This document shows positions 1 through 8,931 of a DNA stretch of 64,000 nucleotides, one piece after another. Origin of the DNA: Shouchella tritolerans (GTDB taxonomy: Bacteria; Bacillota; Bacilli; Bacillales; Bacillaceae_D); contig NZ_JAODPB010000002.1 of assembly GCF_025770735.1 (NCBI RefSeq), forward strand, positions 496,001 to 560,000, written 5' to 3'. A model generated the notes under the pieces. That model worked only from the letters and a program-made list of their open reading frames with translations, was not told the origin of the DNA and made no database searches. The number at the start of each line of letters is the position of its first letter. Position 1 is the first letter of the stretch. Made by a program: the position numbers and the translations under genes.

Positions 1-44
1 ATGAAACGGATTTGTTCTTTGAAAAGTTGAACGCTGACTTGTAA
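1..44 (+). CDS. Possible 3' end of an upstream gene (partial)
   Basis: Reading from base 3, thirteen sense codons run to a TAA at 42-44. The residues (ending EKLNADL) look like an ordinary protein tail, and the stop lies just ahead of the ArsR gene. The stretch is too short to assign a family, and it could be chance. The start lies outside the window. Confidence 0.3.
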   Translation, partial: ETDLFFEKLNADL

Positions 45-68
45 AACAGCAATGAAGGGGTTTGCGCG

Positions 69-641
69 ATGCAATTAAACCGGCTTGTCAATTTTCACAA
101 AACGCTAGGAGACAAAACTCGCTTGCGCATCATTGCTTTGTTAAAAGATGGCCCTCTTCACGGGCAGGCGATTGCAGAAAAACTTGGCTTGAAACCGCCG
201 ACCATTTCTCATCACATTGCCAAGCTGCGTGAAATTGATTTAATTTACCAAAGGCGTGATAAAAACACGATCTATTTTTATTTGCATGAAAAGAAATTAA
301 TGCAAATGGCGCAAGCGATTGTGTTGCTTGGTAGCGAAGAAATGTTTGGAGCAATCGAAGTAGATGAGGAAGTCAAACAAAAAGTCATCGGAAATTTTTT
401 GCAGGCAAATGGCAGGCTGAAAACGCTGCCTGCTCAGCGGAAAAAGAAACTGATTATGCTTGAATACATGACAAAGGGACTGCAAACTGGAAAAAGTTAT
501 ACAGAAGAGGACATTAACAGTCATATTCAACAGTTTTATGATGATTATGCCACCGTCCGCCGCGAATGGGTCATGTGCCATTTTATGTTCCGTGAAAACG
601 GGAAGTATGAGCTGAACCCTCGGGAAATGTGGCCTGTTTAA
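69..641 (+). CDS. ArsR-family winged-helix regulator with C-terminal DUF2087
   Basis: Predicted cytoplasmic DNA-binding repressor of 190 residues. Residues about 5-75 form an ArsR-type winged helix, with the recognition segment KPPTISHHIAKLREIDLI and a wing ending in YFYLHEK. The C-terminal part (about residues 115-188) matches the DUF2087 pattern, rich in basic and aromatic residues (KKKLIMLEYM, RREWVMCHFMF, NPREMWPV). I see no cysteine cluster typical of metal-sensing ArsR proteins, so a metal ligand is not supported. It is a single gene followed by a strong terminator. The target is unknown; the aldehyde dehydrogenase next door is convergent and not obviously its regulon. Confidence 0.82.
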   Translation: MQLNRLVNFHKTLGDKTRLRIIALLKDGPLHGQAIAEKLGLKPPTISHHIAKLREIDLIYQRRDKNTIYFYLHEKKLMQMAQAIVLLGSEEMFGAIEVDEEVKQKVIGNFLQANGRLKTLPAQRKKKLIMLEYMTKGLQTGKSYTEEDINSHIQQFYDDYATVRREWVMCHFMFRENGKYELNPREMWPV

Positions 642-674
642 TCTGCTTGTTAAAGAAACGTTAACCACAGTACA

Positions 675-738
675 AAGTCTGATAGAAACATAGCCCTGTG
701 CAAACAACAACGTTATGCGATCGTTTGCCTATAGCCTC
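675..738 (+). repeat. Short relative of a repeated intergenic RNA-like element (copy C)
   Basis: The block GCAAACAACAACG, then TTATGCGA and CGTTTGCCTATAG (700-733) closely matches the 3' end of the larger element at 48130-48253. A 5' piece, GTCTGATAGAAA (677-688), matches that element's 5' end. GCAAAC (700-705) can pair with GTTTGC (723-728). The middle of the larger element, including its 18-base core, is missing here. It sits between the ArsR gene and its terminator. Confidence 0.5.
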
Positions 739-773
739 AGCCAGAAGCAGTAGCCTCTGGCTGGGGCTGTTTT
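733..773 (+). terminator. Rho-independent terminator after the ArsR gene
   Basis: AGCC-T-CAGCCAGA pairs with TCTGGCTG-G-GGCT, about 13 base pairs with one wobble. The loop is ten bases and a short T run follows. It ends the ArsR transcript; the convergent aldehyde dehydrogenase gene ends at 813. Confidence 0.8.
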
Positions 774-812
774 CGTATTGGTTTTAACAGCCACAAACGT
801 CGCTCACATTCA

Positions 813-2372
813 TTAAAAAAATCCTTGCGAGTTGTCACTATAGCTGACAAGCATGTTTTTCGTTTGCTGGTAATGGTTAAGCATCATTAAATGCGTTTCA
901 CGGCCTACACCTGATTTTTTATAACCGCCAAAAGCGGCATGTGCTGGATAAGCATGATAACAATTAACCCAGACCCGGCCGGCTTCGATCTGACGTCCAA
1001 AGCGGTAAGCGGTGTTGATGTTGCGTGTCCATACGCCTGCACCAAGGCCGTAAAGGGAATCGTTGGCAATTCGGAGTGCTTCGTCTGCATCTTTAAATGT
1101 CGCAACGGAAACAACAGGGCCAAAGATCTCCTCCTGGAATATGCGCATATTGTTTGTCCCTTTGAAAACGGTAGGCTCAACATAATAGCCACCGCTGTAA
1201 TCTCCGCTTAACTGCCTTTGATTGCCGCCTGCAAGAACTTCTGCTCCTTCTTCTTTGCCAATGGCTAGATAGGAGAGGATTTTTTCCAACTGTTCTTCAG
1301 ATGCTTGCGCGCCCATCATCGTTTCCGGGTCAAGTGGATTGCCTTGCTTGATAGCTGCCACACGTTCAAGCGCCTTTTCGATAAACGCATCATAAATCGT
1401 TTCGTCAATTAGCGCTCGAGATGGGCATGTGCACACTTCACCTTGGTTTAACGCAAACAAGACAAACCCTTCAATCGCTTTATCCAAAAAGTCATCTTCT
1501 CTCTCCATGACATCTCTGAAAAAGATATTCGGTGATTTTCCACCTAATTCAAGTGTGACAGGAATCAAGTTTGCAGATGCGTACTCCATAATTAACCGGC
1601 CCGTTGTCGTTTCCCCCGTGAAGGCGATTTTTGCGATTCTTGACGAAGAAGCAAGTGGTTTTCCTGCTTCGAGGCCAAAGCCGCTTACCACATTAACGAC
1701 TCCTGGAGGCAGCAGGTCAGAAATGAGCTCCAGCAGAACGAAGATCGAGGCAGGCGTTTGCTCGGCCGGCTTAAGGACGACGCAATTACCAGCCGCGAGT
1801 GCAGGTGCAAGCTTCCAAACGGCCATTAAAATCGGAAAGTTCCAAGGAATAATTTGACCAACAACGCCAAGTGGCTCTTGGAAATGATAAGCAACCGTAT
1901 TTTCATCAATTTGGCTAAGCGTCCCCTCCTGGGCACGTATCACGCCAGCAAAATAGCGAAAATGGTCGACGGCGAGAGGAATATCGGCGTTTAATGTTTC
2001 CCGAATCGGCTTTCCGTTATCCCACGTTTCGGCTACCGCAAGCATTTCCAGGTTTTCTTCGATCCGATCAGCGACTTTATTTAACAAATTGGCCCGTTCT
2101 GCAGCAGGCATTTTTCCCCAGCTAGCCTTCGCTTTGTGGGCAGCATCAAGGGCTAGTTCAACGTCTTCCGCACTGGAACGGGCTACTTCACAAAAAGGCT
2201 TTCCCGTCACAGGGCTGAGGTTTTCAAAATAGCGCCCCTTAACAGGAGCAACCCATTCGCCTCCAATGAAATTGCCGTAGCGCTCCTTAAAATGCACAAG
2301 TGCGCCTTCCGTATTAGGTTGTTGATAAGCCATGGAAAGTGCGTCTTCCGTACTAGATGGTTGATAAGCCAT
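813..2372 (-). CDS. NAD(P)-dependent aldehyde dehydrogenase
   Basis: Oxidises an aldehyde to the acid using NAD(P)+, in the cytoplasm; the exact substrate is uncertain. The protein is 519 residues. The family signature is complete: IPWNFP near 176-181, the catalytic glutamate in LELGGKSPN near 275, and the nucleophile in GEVCTCPSR (Cys about 314). Overall it resembles the AldB/AcoD/ExaC acetaldehyde-type branch. The start chosen is the ATG at 2372, which has an AAAGGAGG site just upstream; a longer in-frame reading would run through the divergent promoter region. Odd feature: the first 25 residues are a tandem duplication ([12 protein letters not shown] then [12 protein letters not shown]). 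It is divergent from sodF. Confidence 0.93.
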   Translation of the reverse strand: MAYQPSSTEDALSMAYQQPNTEGALVHFKERYGNFIGGEWVAPVKGRYFENLSPVTGKPFCEVARSSAEDVELALDAAHKAKASWGKMPAAERANLLNKVADRIEENLEMLAVAETWDNGKPIRETLNADIPLAVDHFRYFAGVIRAQEGTLSQIDENTVAYHFQEPLGVVGQIIPWNFPILMAVWKLAPALAAGNCVVLKPAEQTPASIFVLLELISDLLPPGVVNVVSGFGLEAGKPLASSSRIAKIAFTGETTTGRLIMEYASANLIPVTLELGGKSPNIFFRDVMEREDDFLDKAIEGFVLFALNQGEVCTCPSRALIDETIYDAFIEKALERVAAIKQGNPLDPETMMGAQASEEQLEKILSYLAIGKEEGAEVLAGGNQRQLSGDYSGGYYVEPTVFKGTNNMRIFQEEIFGPVVSVATFKDADEALRIANDSLYGLGAGVWTRNINTAYRFGRQIEAGRVWVNCYHAYPAHAAFGGYKKSGVGRETHLMMLNHYQQTKNMLVSYSDNSQGFF

Positions 2373-2375
2373 GAA
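2298..2375. repeat. 39-bp tandem duplication in the aldehyde dehydrogenase N-terminus
   Basis: Two adjacent 39-bp units, 2298-2336 and 2337-2375, differ at about five positions. They encode the doubled N-terminal peptide and each carries an ATG. Only the outer ATG (2372) has a good ribosome binding site. Confidence 0.85.
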
Positions 2376-2509
2376 AATTCCTCCTTTTATATGGTTTATA
2401 CGTAGTTTCGAGATGAAGAAAGCGTTTCCCTGCAAATTTATACTTTTTTCGCAATTGGCCAAGAACGGTTGCATATACGTAGGGGGAAAAGGAAAAAGGA
2501 GGGAATAAT

Positions 2510-3376
2510 GTGGATTCGCATGAGCAAGCATTAAGAAAATGGAAAGATGAGCTTGCCAGGCTTTGGAAAGAGCAGGAAAGCGAGTTTGTCAGGTCCATAG
2601 GAGAAGAGCATACACAGCCATTTACAACGTCGTTAAGCCAATTGGAATATGCGCTTGATCACGATCCTGCCCAAGCAAACGAACATGCTCAAGACGCATA
2701 TGACTCATGGCTAATAATGGCTAATTTAAGAGGGAAAGGTAAAAATAACAGTGTTCCCATTGGCGGTCATAGGCTGCCACCAATGCCTTATTCTTATAAT
2801 GCGTTGGAGCCGTACATTGATGAAAAGACGATGCGCATTCATCATTTAAAGCATCACCAGACATATGTCAATGATTTAAATAAAGCAGAGAAAGAAATGG
2901 AAAAGGCAAGACGTACTGGAAATTATGATTTGATTAAGCATTGGGAGAGGGAAGCAGCGTTTAATGGAGCGGGGCATTATTTGCACACGCTTTTTTGGCA
3001 TGTTATGTCGCCAAATGGGGGTGGAGAGCCCCAAGGGGCGCTAAAAGCGAGAATAACAGAAGACTTTGGCTCCTTTCAAAAAATGAAAGCCCATTTTTCC
3101 AATGCTGCTGAAAAAGTTGAAGGCGGAGGCTGGGCGATGCTCATTTATGCGCCTAGGTCCCATCGGTTAGAAATTCTTCAGGCTGAAAAACATCAAAACC
3201 TTTCCCAACAAGACCAAGTGCCGCTGTTGGTGTTAGATGTATGGGAACACGCCTACTATTTAAAGTACCAAAATGATCGTAAAGCATATATTGAGGCATG
3301 GTGGAATGTTGTGAACTGGAGAGAAGCCGAAAATCGTTATCGCCAGGCCTCGCTGTTAAAATGGGTGCCCTATTAA
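2510..3376 (+). CDS. sodF: Superoxide dismutase (Fe/Mn type) with N-terminal extension, SodF-like
   Basis: Converts superoxide to oxygen and hydrogen peroxide. At 288 residues it is much longer than the roughly 200-residue SodA because about 85 charged, helical residues precede the SOD fold, as in B. subtilis SodF. The SOD part begins near [18 protein letters not shown]. It contains the expected metal ligands: His in [13 protein letters not shown], His in [11 protein letters not shown], and Asp and His in [12 protein letters not shown] cannot settle iron versus manganese by eye. Translation probably starts at the GTG at 2510, about six bases after AAAGGAGGG; the overlapping ATG at 2508 is in another frame. 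It is divergent from the aldehyde dehydrogenase gene and convergent with cls. Confidence 0.9.
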   Translation: MDSHEQALRKWKDELARLWKEQESEFVRSIGEEHTQPFTTSLSQLEYALDHDPAQANEHAQDAYDSWLIMANLRGKGKNNSVPIGGHRLPPMPYSYNALEPYIDEKTMRIHHLKHHQTYVNDLNKAEKEMEKARRTGNYDLIKHWEREAAFNGAGHYLHTLFWHVMSPNGGGEPQGALKARITEDFGSFQKMKAHFSNAAEKVEGGGWAMLIYAPRSHRLEILQAEKHQNLSQQDQVPLLVLDVWEHAYYLKYQNDRKAYIEAWWNVVNWREAENRYRQASLLKWVPY

Positions 3377-3410
3377 AAAAACAAACCTAGGAGGGACCTA
3401 GATTTGTTTC
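3375..3410. terminator. Bidirectional terminator between sodF and cls
   Basis: AAACAAA-C-CTAGG pairs with CCTAG-A-TTTGTTT around an AGGGA loop. A run lies on one side and T-rich sequence on the other, so it can serve both convergent genes. Confidence 0.7.
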
Positions 3411-3414
3411 TCGT

Positions 3415-4884
3415 TTACAAAATGGGCGACAACAATCGCGATATTGACTCTTTAAAGCGGACGCTTGTTGGCCGGTTTTCATACATTTCTAGCGTAATTT
3501 GAGTTGATTGTTTTACGTCATTCTCAAAGTCAGCTATTAGCTGGCCAGCGATTTGACTGTCATAGATAAAGGCATTTACTTCAAAATTGAGTTTAAAGCT
3601 CCGTTGGTCAATGTTAGCGGTACCGACAGAACAAACCGTTTCATCGACGATCAACACTTTATTATGAATAAAGCCATTTTCATACTGATAGACCGTTGCG
3701 CCAGCTCTTAGCATTTCACCAATGTGGGAAGTAGTCGCCCAGTAAACAAACATATGGTCCGGTTTGTTTGGAATCATCAGTTTTACTTCTATGCCCGTTT
3801 GTGCAGCGACACGAAGGGCATCAAGCAACGTTTGGTCTGGAATAAAGTAAGGCGTCTGGATTAAAATCGACTTTCGTGCATCCATGATCATTTTTAAATA
3901 GCCATTTTTGATTTGTTCAAATTCCGAGTCCGGTCCGCTTGAGACAATTTGTACAGGCGTATCGCCAGCAGGCGGCACTTCTGGAAAATAACGATCATGG
4001 TAGGAAATATGGTATTGTTTGGAAGCTTGGTTCCAATCGAGGATAAAGCGCGTTTGGATCGCTTGGACAGCAGGCCCGACGATGCGCAAATGGGTATCGC
4101 GCCAGTAACCAAATTTTTTGCTTTTTCCTAAATACTCATCTCCAACGTTAAAGCCACCGACATAACCACACTTGCCATCTATGTTAACGAGCTTACGGTG
4201 GTTGCGGAAATTCAAACGCAAGTTGACAATCGTAAACCTAGATGGGAAGAAGATACCAATTTCTCCGCCTGCTTCACGAAACGCTTTTAAATACTTTTTG
4301 CGCAAAGACCGGGAACCGAGGTCATCATAGAGCAAGCGGACTTTCACGCCTTGTCGCGCTTTTTCTGTCAGCGCGTCCACGATCGTTTTTCCGATCTCAT
4401 CATAACGAAAAATATAATACTGGATGTGGATGAACGTCTTGGCCTGTTCGATATCCTTTAACAGTTGCGCAAATTTTTCTTTGCCGTCACTGAAAATATC
4501 GACACGGTTCTCTATTGTCAGCAGCGCATCGTTGCTCATTAAATGCATATAGATCAATTCACGGTTTTTATCAACAGTAGGGCTATTAAAGCGGAACGAG
4601 GTATCTAAAAGATCACGCTTTTGTTCTTCAATGAAATGCTCGAGACCTACTTTATTAATTCCTTCCCATTCAAACATTTTCCTCCGCGTTAATGTTTGTC
4701 CTAGGAAAATGTAAATAATAAAGCCGCCTAGTGGAATAAAAAACAGAATAAGCAGCCATGCCCAAGTCGCTTGTGCATCTTTACGTTCAATAAAAATTAA
4801 AATGGCGGCAAGCAAGATATTCACGATCATGAGGGCGACAAATAAATACGTTGGTATTGCTAATTCAATCATCATTGGTATCAC
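3415..4884 (-). CDS. cls: Cardiolipin synthase
   Basis: Membrane enzyme that joins two phosphatidylglycerol molecules to form cardiolipin and glycerol. The protein is 489 residues, the usual bacterial Cls length. Two hydrophobic segments occupy about residues 5-60. Two phospholipase D HKD motifs follow: HRKLVNID with downstream GGFNVGDEYL, and HNKVLIVD with downstream GTANIDQRSF. The GTG at 4884 is taken as start, although ATG codons 9 and 12 bases further in are possible because the ribosome binding site is weak. It lies 19 bases downstream of the UbiB-family gene and is probably cotranscribed with it. Confidence 0.93.
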   Translation of the reverse strand: MIPMMIELAIPTYLFVALMIVNILLAAILIFIERKDAQATWAWLLILFFIPLGGFIIYIFLGQTLTRRKMFEWEGINKVGLEHFIEEQKRDLLDTSFRFNSPTVDKNRELIYMHLMSNDALLTIENRVDIFSDGKEKFAQLLKDIEQAKTFIHIQYYIFRYDEIGKTIVDALTEKARQGVKVRLLYDDLGSRSLRKKYLKAFREAGGEIGIFFPSRFTIVNLRLNFRNHRKLVNIDGKCGYVGGFNVGDEYLGKSKKFGYWRDTHLRIVGPAVQAIQTRFILDWNQASKQYHISYHDRYFPEVPPAGDTPVQIVSSGPDSEFEQIKNGYLKMIMDARKSILIQTPYFIPDQTLLDALRVAAQTGIEVKLMIPNKPDHMFVYWATTSHIGEMLRAGATVYQYENGFIHNKVLIVDETVCSVGTANIDQRSFKLNFEVNAFIYDSQIAGQLIADFENDVKQSTQITLEMYENRPTSVRFKESISRLLSPIL

Positions 4885-4903
4885 TGCAACTTTCTCTTAC
4901 GAT

Positions 4904-6568
4904 CTAAAAACGCCCCGACCTAAAAATTGCCCAGATAATCCAAAAAAACATTAGTGAGGTAATCACAAGCCCTATTTCGATGGCGGGAATTTGCAATAGG
5001 ATGGTTGGCTCAGCTGTTAAGGAGCCGCCAATAATGACTCCAGCCATAATGATGCTAAATGAAAGGAGCACGATTGAAAAAGCAAGCTTATTGCTAATTC
5101 GGTCCACTTTTTGGATCAGATGGTGGATTTCGCGAATCGAGATATTGACTTTCAATTTTCCGGCACGGATATCTTTTAACGTTTTGCGCATATCTCGTGG
5201 AAAATGCCGCAATGTTTCCATGCCTTCTTGAAATTCAGCTTGGACTTTTTTGGCAAAGTTGCGTGGATCATAGCGTTCCTTAATTAAGACACGCCCAAAC
5301 GGTTCAACAATATCAATAATGCGCAATGTAGGGGCAAGTGACGAGACAATCGCTTCTACTGATAATAGTGCTTTTCCGAGCATTGTCAAATCGACAGGCA
5401 CAACGCAATCATGTTTATTGGCGACGTTGAACAAGTCTTGTACAGCTTCGGCGAGAGAAATGTCAGCCATTGGGATGTCGTAATATTTTAACCGTAAATG
5501 GTCGAGGTCATCCCAGAGGCGGTCACGGTCCACTTGGTCGTGAACAATATCCATGCGGAAAAGGGCTTCCATGACGCGGTCGGTGTTGCGTCCTTTTAAA
5601 CCAAGGACAAGTAAAGCCAAATTTTGGCGCATATCGTTTGTCAAGCGGCCTACCATTCCAAAATCAATCAAAATGATCTCGTTCTCTTTAGTGACAAACA
5701 CATTGCCTGGGTGTGGATCGCCATGGAAAAAGCCATGCACAAAAATCTGCTCAAACATGCCTGTGGCAAACCGTTCAGCCACGATTTCTTGGTCGAAGCC
5801 TTTCTCATATGTAGCATCGGTAATTTTCGTGCCATCCACATAGGTCATCGTCAACACTTTCATCGTTGAATGAGACGAGTAGACAACCGGTGTAAAAAGA
5901 TGATGTGTTTCCGAGTTTTGCCGCCTAATCCGTTCTGCGTTTTGCGCCTCATTTTTATAATTGATTTCCTCTTTTAGCGCTTCAGCAAACTCGTGAAACA
6001 AATCGACGAGACGGAAGCGCTTGACCCAACCGATTCGCTCTTCGGCCAACTCTAACAAGTCATGCAAAATGGCAAGGTCCGTTTCAATTGTGCGCTCGAT
6101 TCCTGGGCGCCGCACTTTCACTACGACTTTTTCGCCAGTAGGCAGTTCAGCCCGATGGACTTGTCCAATCGAGGCCGCTGCCAATGGGACTGGTTCAAAG
6201 GAACGGAATAACTTCTCAAGCGGTGCTTCCAGTTCTACTTCAATGATGTCTTTCACCTCTTGATAGGCAAAGCTTGGCACATTGTCTTGAAGTTTCTCCA
6301 GTTCGGATAGCACATAAGCAGGAAACAGGTCGCCCCGTGTACTCGCAAGTTGTCCAAGTTTAATGAAGGTAGGGCCAAGCTCTTCTAAAAGCAAGCGAAT
6401 CCGCTTGGCGACTGAAAGCGAAGAGTCTTTGGCACGTTTCTTTTTGGTTCGTTTTTTTGTGCGATCTAGCAGCCCTAAATCACGGACAATTTGGCCAAAA
6501 CCATAGTGATAAAGGGCTGTAATAATATCTTGGTACCTAGAAAGGTAGCGAATGCGCGTTTTTAACAT
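4904..6568 (-). CDS. UbiB/ABC1/ADCK-family atypical kinase-like protein
   Basis: The 554-residue protein has the full UbiB-family signature: the KxGQ-type segment IKLGQLAS near residue 75, the alanine-rich nucleotide loop in LAAASIGQVHRAE, and HGDPHPGN and DFGMVG catalytic segments near residues 285-310. Two hydrophobic helices end the protein, anchoring it in the membrane. In Gram-negative bacteria the family supports ubiquinone synthesis. Bacillaceae use menaquinone, so the role here is uncertain and may concern lipid or isoprenoid handling. The phasin-like gene precedes it and cls follows. The start is the ATG at 6568 with GGAAAGGA upstream. Confidence 0.88.
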   Translation of the reverse strand: MLKTRIRYLSRYQDIITALYHYGFGQIVRDLGLLDRTKKRTKKKRAKDSSLSVAKRIRLLLEELGPTFIKLGQLASTRGDLFPAYVLSELEKLQDNVPSFAYQEVKDIIEVELEAPLEKLFRSFEPVPLAAASIGQVHRAELPTGEKVVVKVRRPGIERTIETDLAILHDLLELAEERIGWVKRFRLVDLFHEFAEALKEEINYKNEAQNAERIRRQNSETHHLFTPVVYSSHSTMKVLTMTYVDGTKITDATYEKGFDQEIVAERFATGMFEQIFVHGFFHGDPHPGNVFVTKENEIILIDFGMVGRLTNDMRQNLALLVLGLKGRNTDRVMEALFRMDIVHDQVDRDRLWDDLDHLRLKYYDIPMADISLAEAVQDLFNVANKHDCVVPVDLTMLGKALLSVEAIVSSLAPTLRIIDIVEPFGRVLIKERYDPRNFAKKVQAEFQEGMETLRHFPRDMRKTLKDIRAGKLKVNISIREIHHLIQKVDRISNKLAFSIVLLSFSIIMAGVIIGGSLTAEPTILLQIPAIEIGLVITSLMFFWIIWAIFRSGRF

Positions 6569-6601
6569 AGGTTTCGTCCTTTCCAGTCCTGGTTCGTTCT
6601 G

Positions 6602-6919
6602 TTACTTTTCTACGTCCTTCTCGCTAAGGGCTTTTTCGAGGGCAGCGACACGCGCTTTAAGGGCGTCGACCTCTTCCTTTGTCGGCACATCCATAGACGA
6701 TAAGAATTGTTTTGTCCGCTCTTGGATCATATTTTCCATATTCTCCTGCGCCTTTTGCCCCTTTGCCAGCAAATCATCGATAAGTTGGTTCGATTCAGAC
6801 CGTTTGACTTCACCGCGTTGGACTAAGTCATTGACTGTTTTTTCAATTTGTTCTTTGCTCGCAGCAGCGGCGCCTACACCTAAAGAATACATATTGTTTA
6901 AAAGATCTTTCATTGCCAT
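6602..6919 (-). CDS. Phasin-like coiled-coil protein
   Basis: A small 105-residue protein, predicted cytoplasmic or granule- or membrane-associated. It begins MAMKDLLNNMYSLGVGAAAAS and ends in heptad-like helix (VDALKARVAALEKAL), matching the phasin-family proteins often annotated as polyhydroxyalkanoate synthesis regulators. No PHA synthase lies in the window, so a granule role is not demonstrated. A strong AGGAGGG precedes the ATG. It is the first gene of a likely phasin-ubiB-cls unit on the minus strand. A possible promoter -10 (TACAAT on the minus strand) is near 6959-6964. Confidence 0.72.
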   Translation of the reverse strand: MAMKDLLNNMYSLGVGAAAASKEQIEKTVNDLVQRGEVKRSESNQLIDDLLAKGQKAQENMENMIQERTKQFLSSMDVPTKEEVDALKARVAALEKALSEKDVEK

Positions 6920-7097
6920 TCTTTACACCCTCCTATTGCAATTTGATGTTGTAGGTTCATTGTATACAAAAGCAGTTGGCAAACACAATCAATATATAAT
7001 ATGTGTTTCCTTGTTTTACGACAAAAGCAAGCAATATGTTTCATGTTTGCTTCCGAACATATAGACAATCGTTCTTATTAGGCGATCCGCCTTTTAT

Positions 7098-7784
7098 TTA
7101 CTCGGCTCTGTACGTTTGCAAGAATAGTGGTTCTCCATCGATCCATTCTGCATACAGGACGTCTTTATAAGACAGTATGCCCCGTTCTTTTAATTGATCT
7201 TTAAGCCAGGTTTCATCTCGGCCAATTTCCTTTAAAGCTTTTTTTATGATTTCCCCATCCATTATTAACAGTACTGGCATTGGCAGGTTTTCTGGGTTTA
7301 GGGAAAGGTCACGGTTAGTCGGCAGCGCGTAAGGCGGTTTGAGTTGGACGTTTACTGTTCCGTTTGTTTCTAAAATGCCATACTCGACTTGACGGACTGA
7401 GAACACACTTTTTTCACGCAAAAGATGTTGGAGCTGGTTCAAATCCAGCTTATTTTTGCGGAGTTCCTCATATTGAATTCGCCCTTTAGCAATCACAATC
7501 GCCGGGGTGCCTTCAAGGAACCCCCGGGTGATACGAAATTTTTGCGTGATGATTTCAATGCAATAAATGAGTGAGCCCCATACGAAAATGGCATAGAGCA
7601 CATACTGAAGGCCAATATCTTTATCATAAATGGCATTGCCGACCAATTCGCCGATAACGAGTGCCGAAATAAAGTCAAACGGTGTTAATTGCGTAATTTG
7701 GTTTTTGCCAAGCACTTTTGTTAGCAACAGGAGAGCAAAAAAGCCAACAATGAGCTCAGTTGTGAGAAACAGATACCCTTCCAT
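7098..7784 (-). CDS. YetF-type DUF421 membrane protein
   Basis: The 228-residue protein has three hydrophobic helices in the first 85 residues (LIVGFFALLLLTKVLGKNQI, FDFISALVIGELVGNAIYD and YVLYAIFVWGSLIYCIEII), followed by a soluble DUF421 region with LRKNKLDLNQLQHLLREKSVFS and ILETNGTVNVQLK. Function is not firmly known. DUF421 proteins occur in spore inner membranes and are part of the spoVA2mob heat-resistance operon, where the partner protein also carries DUF1657; no DUF1657 part is present here. The gene is divergent from the lipoprotein-spoVAC-AD-AEB operon, which makes a spore role plausible. Confidence 0.85.
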   Translation of the reverse strand: MEGYLFLTTELIVGFFALLLLTKVLGKNQITQLTPFDFISALVIGELVGNAIYDKDIGLQYVLYAIFVWGSLIYCIEIITQKFRITRGFLEGTPAIVIAKGRIQYEELRKNKLDLNQLQHLLREKSVFSVRQVEYGILETNGTVNVQLKPPYALPTNRDLSLNPENLPMPVLLIMDGEIIKKALKEIGRDETWLKDQLKERGILSYKDVLYAEWIDGEPLFLQTYRAE

Positions 7785-8021
7785 CGTCTACCATCCCCCA
7801 ATTCCAAATTCTGTTCGTATTCAGAGTGCAGCAAATGCAGATAATGATTTAGTCGTGAAAAACGGATGTCTAGAAAGATTGCCTTCGCCATTAGGCAGGC
7901 TAAATAGGTAAGAGAAAATTAACGGCGAAAAAATTTACAAAAATTTCATGTTTAAACGATTTCTAACTAAAACAACCTATGTGTGTCTAGATATGATTTG
8001 TAGGTGGAGGTGAAACTAAAC

Positions 8022-8453
8022 ATGAAAAGAAAATTGGTTTCGGTGCTTGCTGTTCTCCTCTGTTTAGGAGCTTGTACTCAAGCTGAAGATGAGCGAGGCA
8101 GTGCCTTCAAACTCCAGGAAGCTGCAGGCCATGGCCAAGAAGCTTCAGATAGGGCGAAGGACGAGATTCTGGCGATGGAAGAAGTGATCAGCGTCAGAGG
8201 CATCCAGTATAAAGAAGAAATGGTCATGGCGATGCATGTCAAGCAAGTGGATCGCTTTCAATTAAAAGATGTACGGAAAAAAGCATTTGACCGGATCAAA
8301 GCATTATATCCAGATTATACAATCCACATTTCCACGGATAAGAAAATCTACAAAGAACTAGAGGACGCTGAAAATAAAGTGAAAGCCGGCAATTTAAGCG
8401 AAAAAGAGCTTGAGAAAACGATCAAGGTTATTGAAAAGCATTCGAAAGGATAG
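8022..8453 (+). CDS. YhcN/YlaJ-type sporulation lipoprotein
   Basis: A 143-residue predicted lipoprotein. The signal peptide MKRKLVSVLAVLLCLGAC ends in a lipobox (LGAC, cysteine at about 18). The mature part has the YhcN/YlaJ pattern of a spore-membrane protein: short beta-alpha repeats (EEVISVRGIQYKEEMVMAM, YTIHISTDKKIYKEL) and a charged C-terminal helix. The ATG at 8022 lies behind GGTGGAGGTG; an in-frame GTG at 8004 falls inside that site. The next gene, spoVAC, follows after 7 bases. In B. subtilis relatives such proteins sit in the spore inner membrane; here cotranscription with spoVA genes supports the same. Confidence 0.85.
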   Translation: MKRKLVSVLAVLLCLGACTQAEDERGSAFKLQEAAGHGQEASDRAKDEILAMEEVISVRGIQYKEEMVMAMHVKQVDRFQLKDVRKKAFDRIKALYPDYTIHISTDKKIYKELEDAENKVKAGNLSEKELEKTIKVIEKHSKG

Positions 8454-8460
8454 GGCACAT

Positions 8461-8931
8461 ATGGCAAAAAAACAGCTTACGCCGCAGCAGCAAGAATACC
8501 AAGAACTGCATAGCTCTTATGAGAAAAAGCGGCCTGTACTTAAAAACTGTATTTACGCCTTTTTTATTGGCGGTTTTATCTGTTTAATTGGACAATGTTT
8601 GCACGTTTTTTTCTATACGAACTTTAATTTTACCGAAAAAACGGCTGGAAACCCGACAGTCGCCGTATTGATTTTTTTAGCGACATTAATGACAGGCCTT
8701 GGCTTTTATGATCGGATTGCGCAGACGGCAGGGGCTGGGACGGCAGTACCAGTTACTGGATTTGCGAACTCGATTGCATCGGCTGCGATTGAGCACCGGA
8801 CGGAAGGGTATGTCCTCGGTGTCGGTGGCAATATGTTCAAATTGGCTGGTTCAGTTATTGTTTTTGGCACTGTTGCTGCTTTCATTATTGCGCTCATCAA
8901 AACGATTTTAATGAAAACGGGGGTGCTTTAA
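8461..8931 (+). CDS. spoVAC: Stage V sporulation protein AC
   Basis: Part of the SpoVA channel that moves calcium-dipicolinate into the forespore and out during germination; SpoVAC acts as the mechanosensitive channel component of the inner membrane. The protein is 156 residues. A hydrophilic N-terminus (about 30 residues) precedes several membrane segments, including FFIGGFICLIGQCLHVFF. The conserved family segments are GLGFYDRIAQTAGAGTAVPV and TGFANSIASAAIEHRTEG. I chose the ATG at 8461 with AAAGGA upstream; an upstream in-frame reading would overlap the lipoprotein gene. Its stop overlaps the spoVAD start (TAATG). Confidence 0.95.
   Translation: MAKKQLTPQQQEYQELHSSYEKKRPVLKNCIYAFFIGGFICLIGQCLHVFFYTNFNFTEKTAGNPTVAVLIFLATLMTGLGFYDRIAQTAGAGTAVPVTGFANSIASAAIEHRTEGYVLGVGGNMFKLAGSVIVFGTVAAFIIALIKTILMKTGVL

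Noticed and set aside
2391-2482. TATACGTAG direct repeat between the aldehyde dehydrogenase and sodF genes
   Set aside because: A nine-base repeat at 2397-2405 and 2474-2482 is visible but has no known factor and no clear promoter relation; it may be chance.
2373-2531. N-terminal extension of the aldehyde dehydrogenase frame to 2531
   Set aside because: The extension runs through the divergent promoter region and overlaps the sodF start, with no ribosome binding site; the ATG at 2372 has a strong one.
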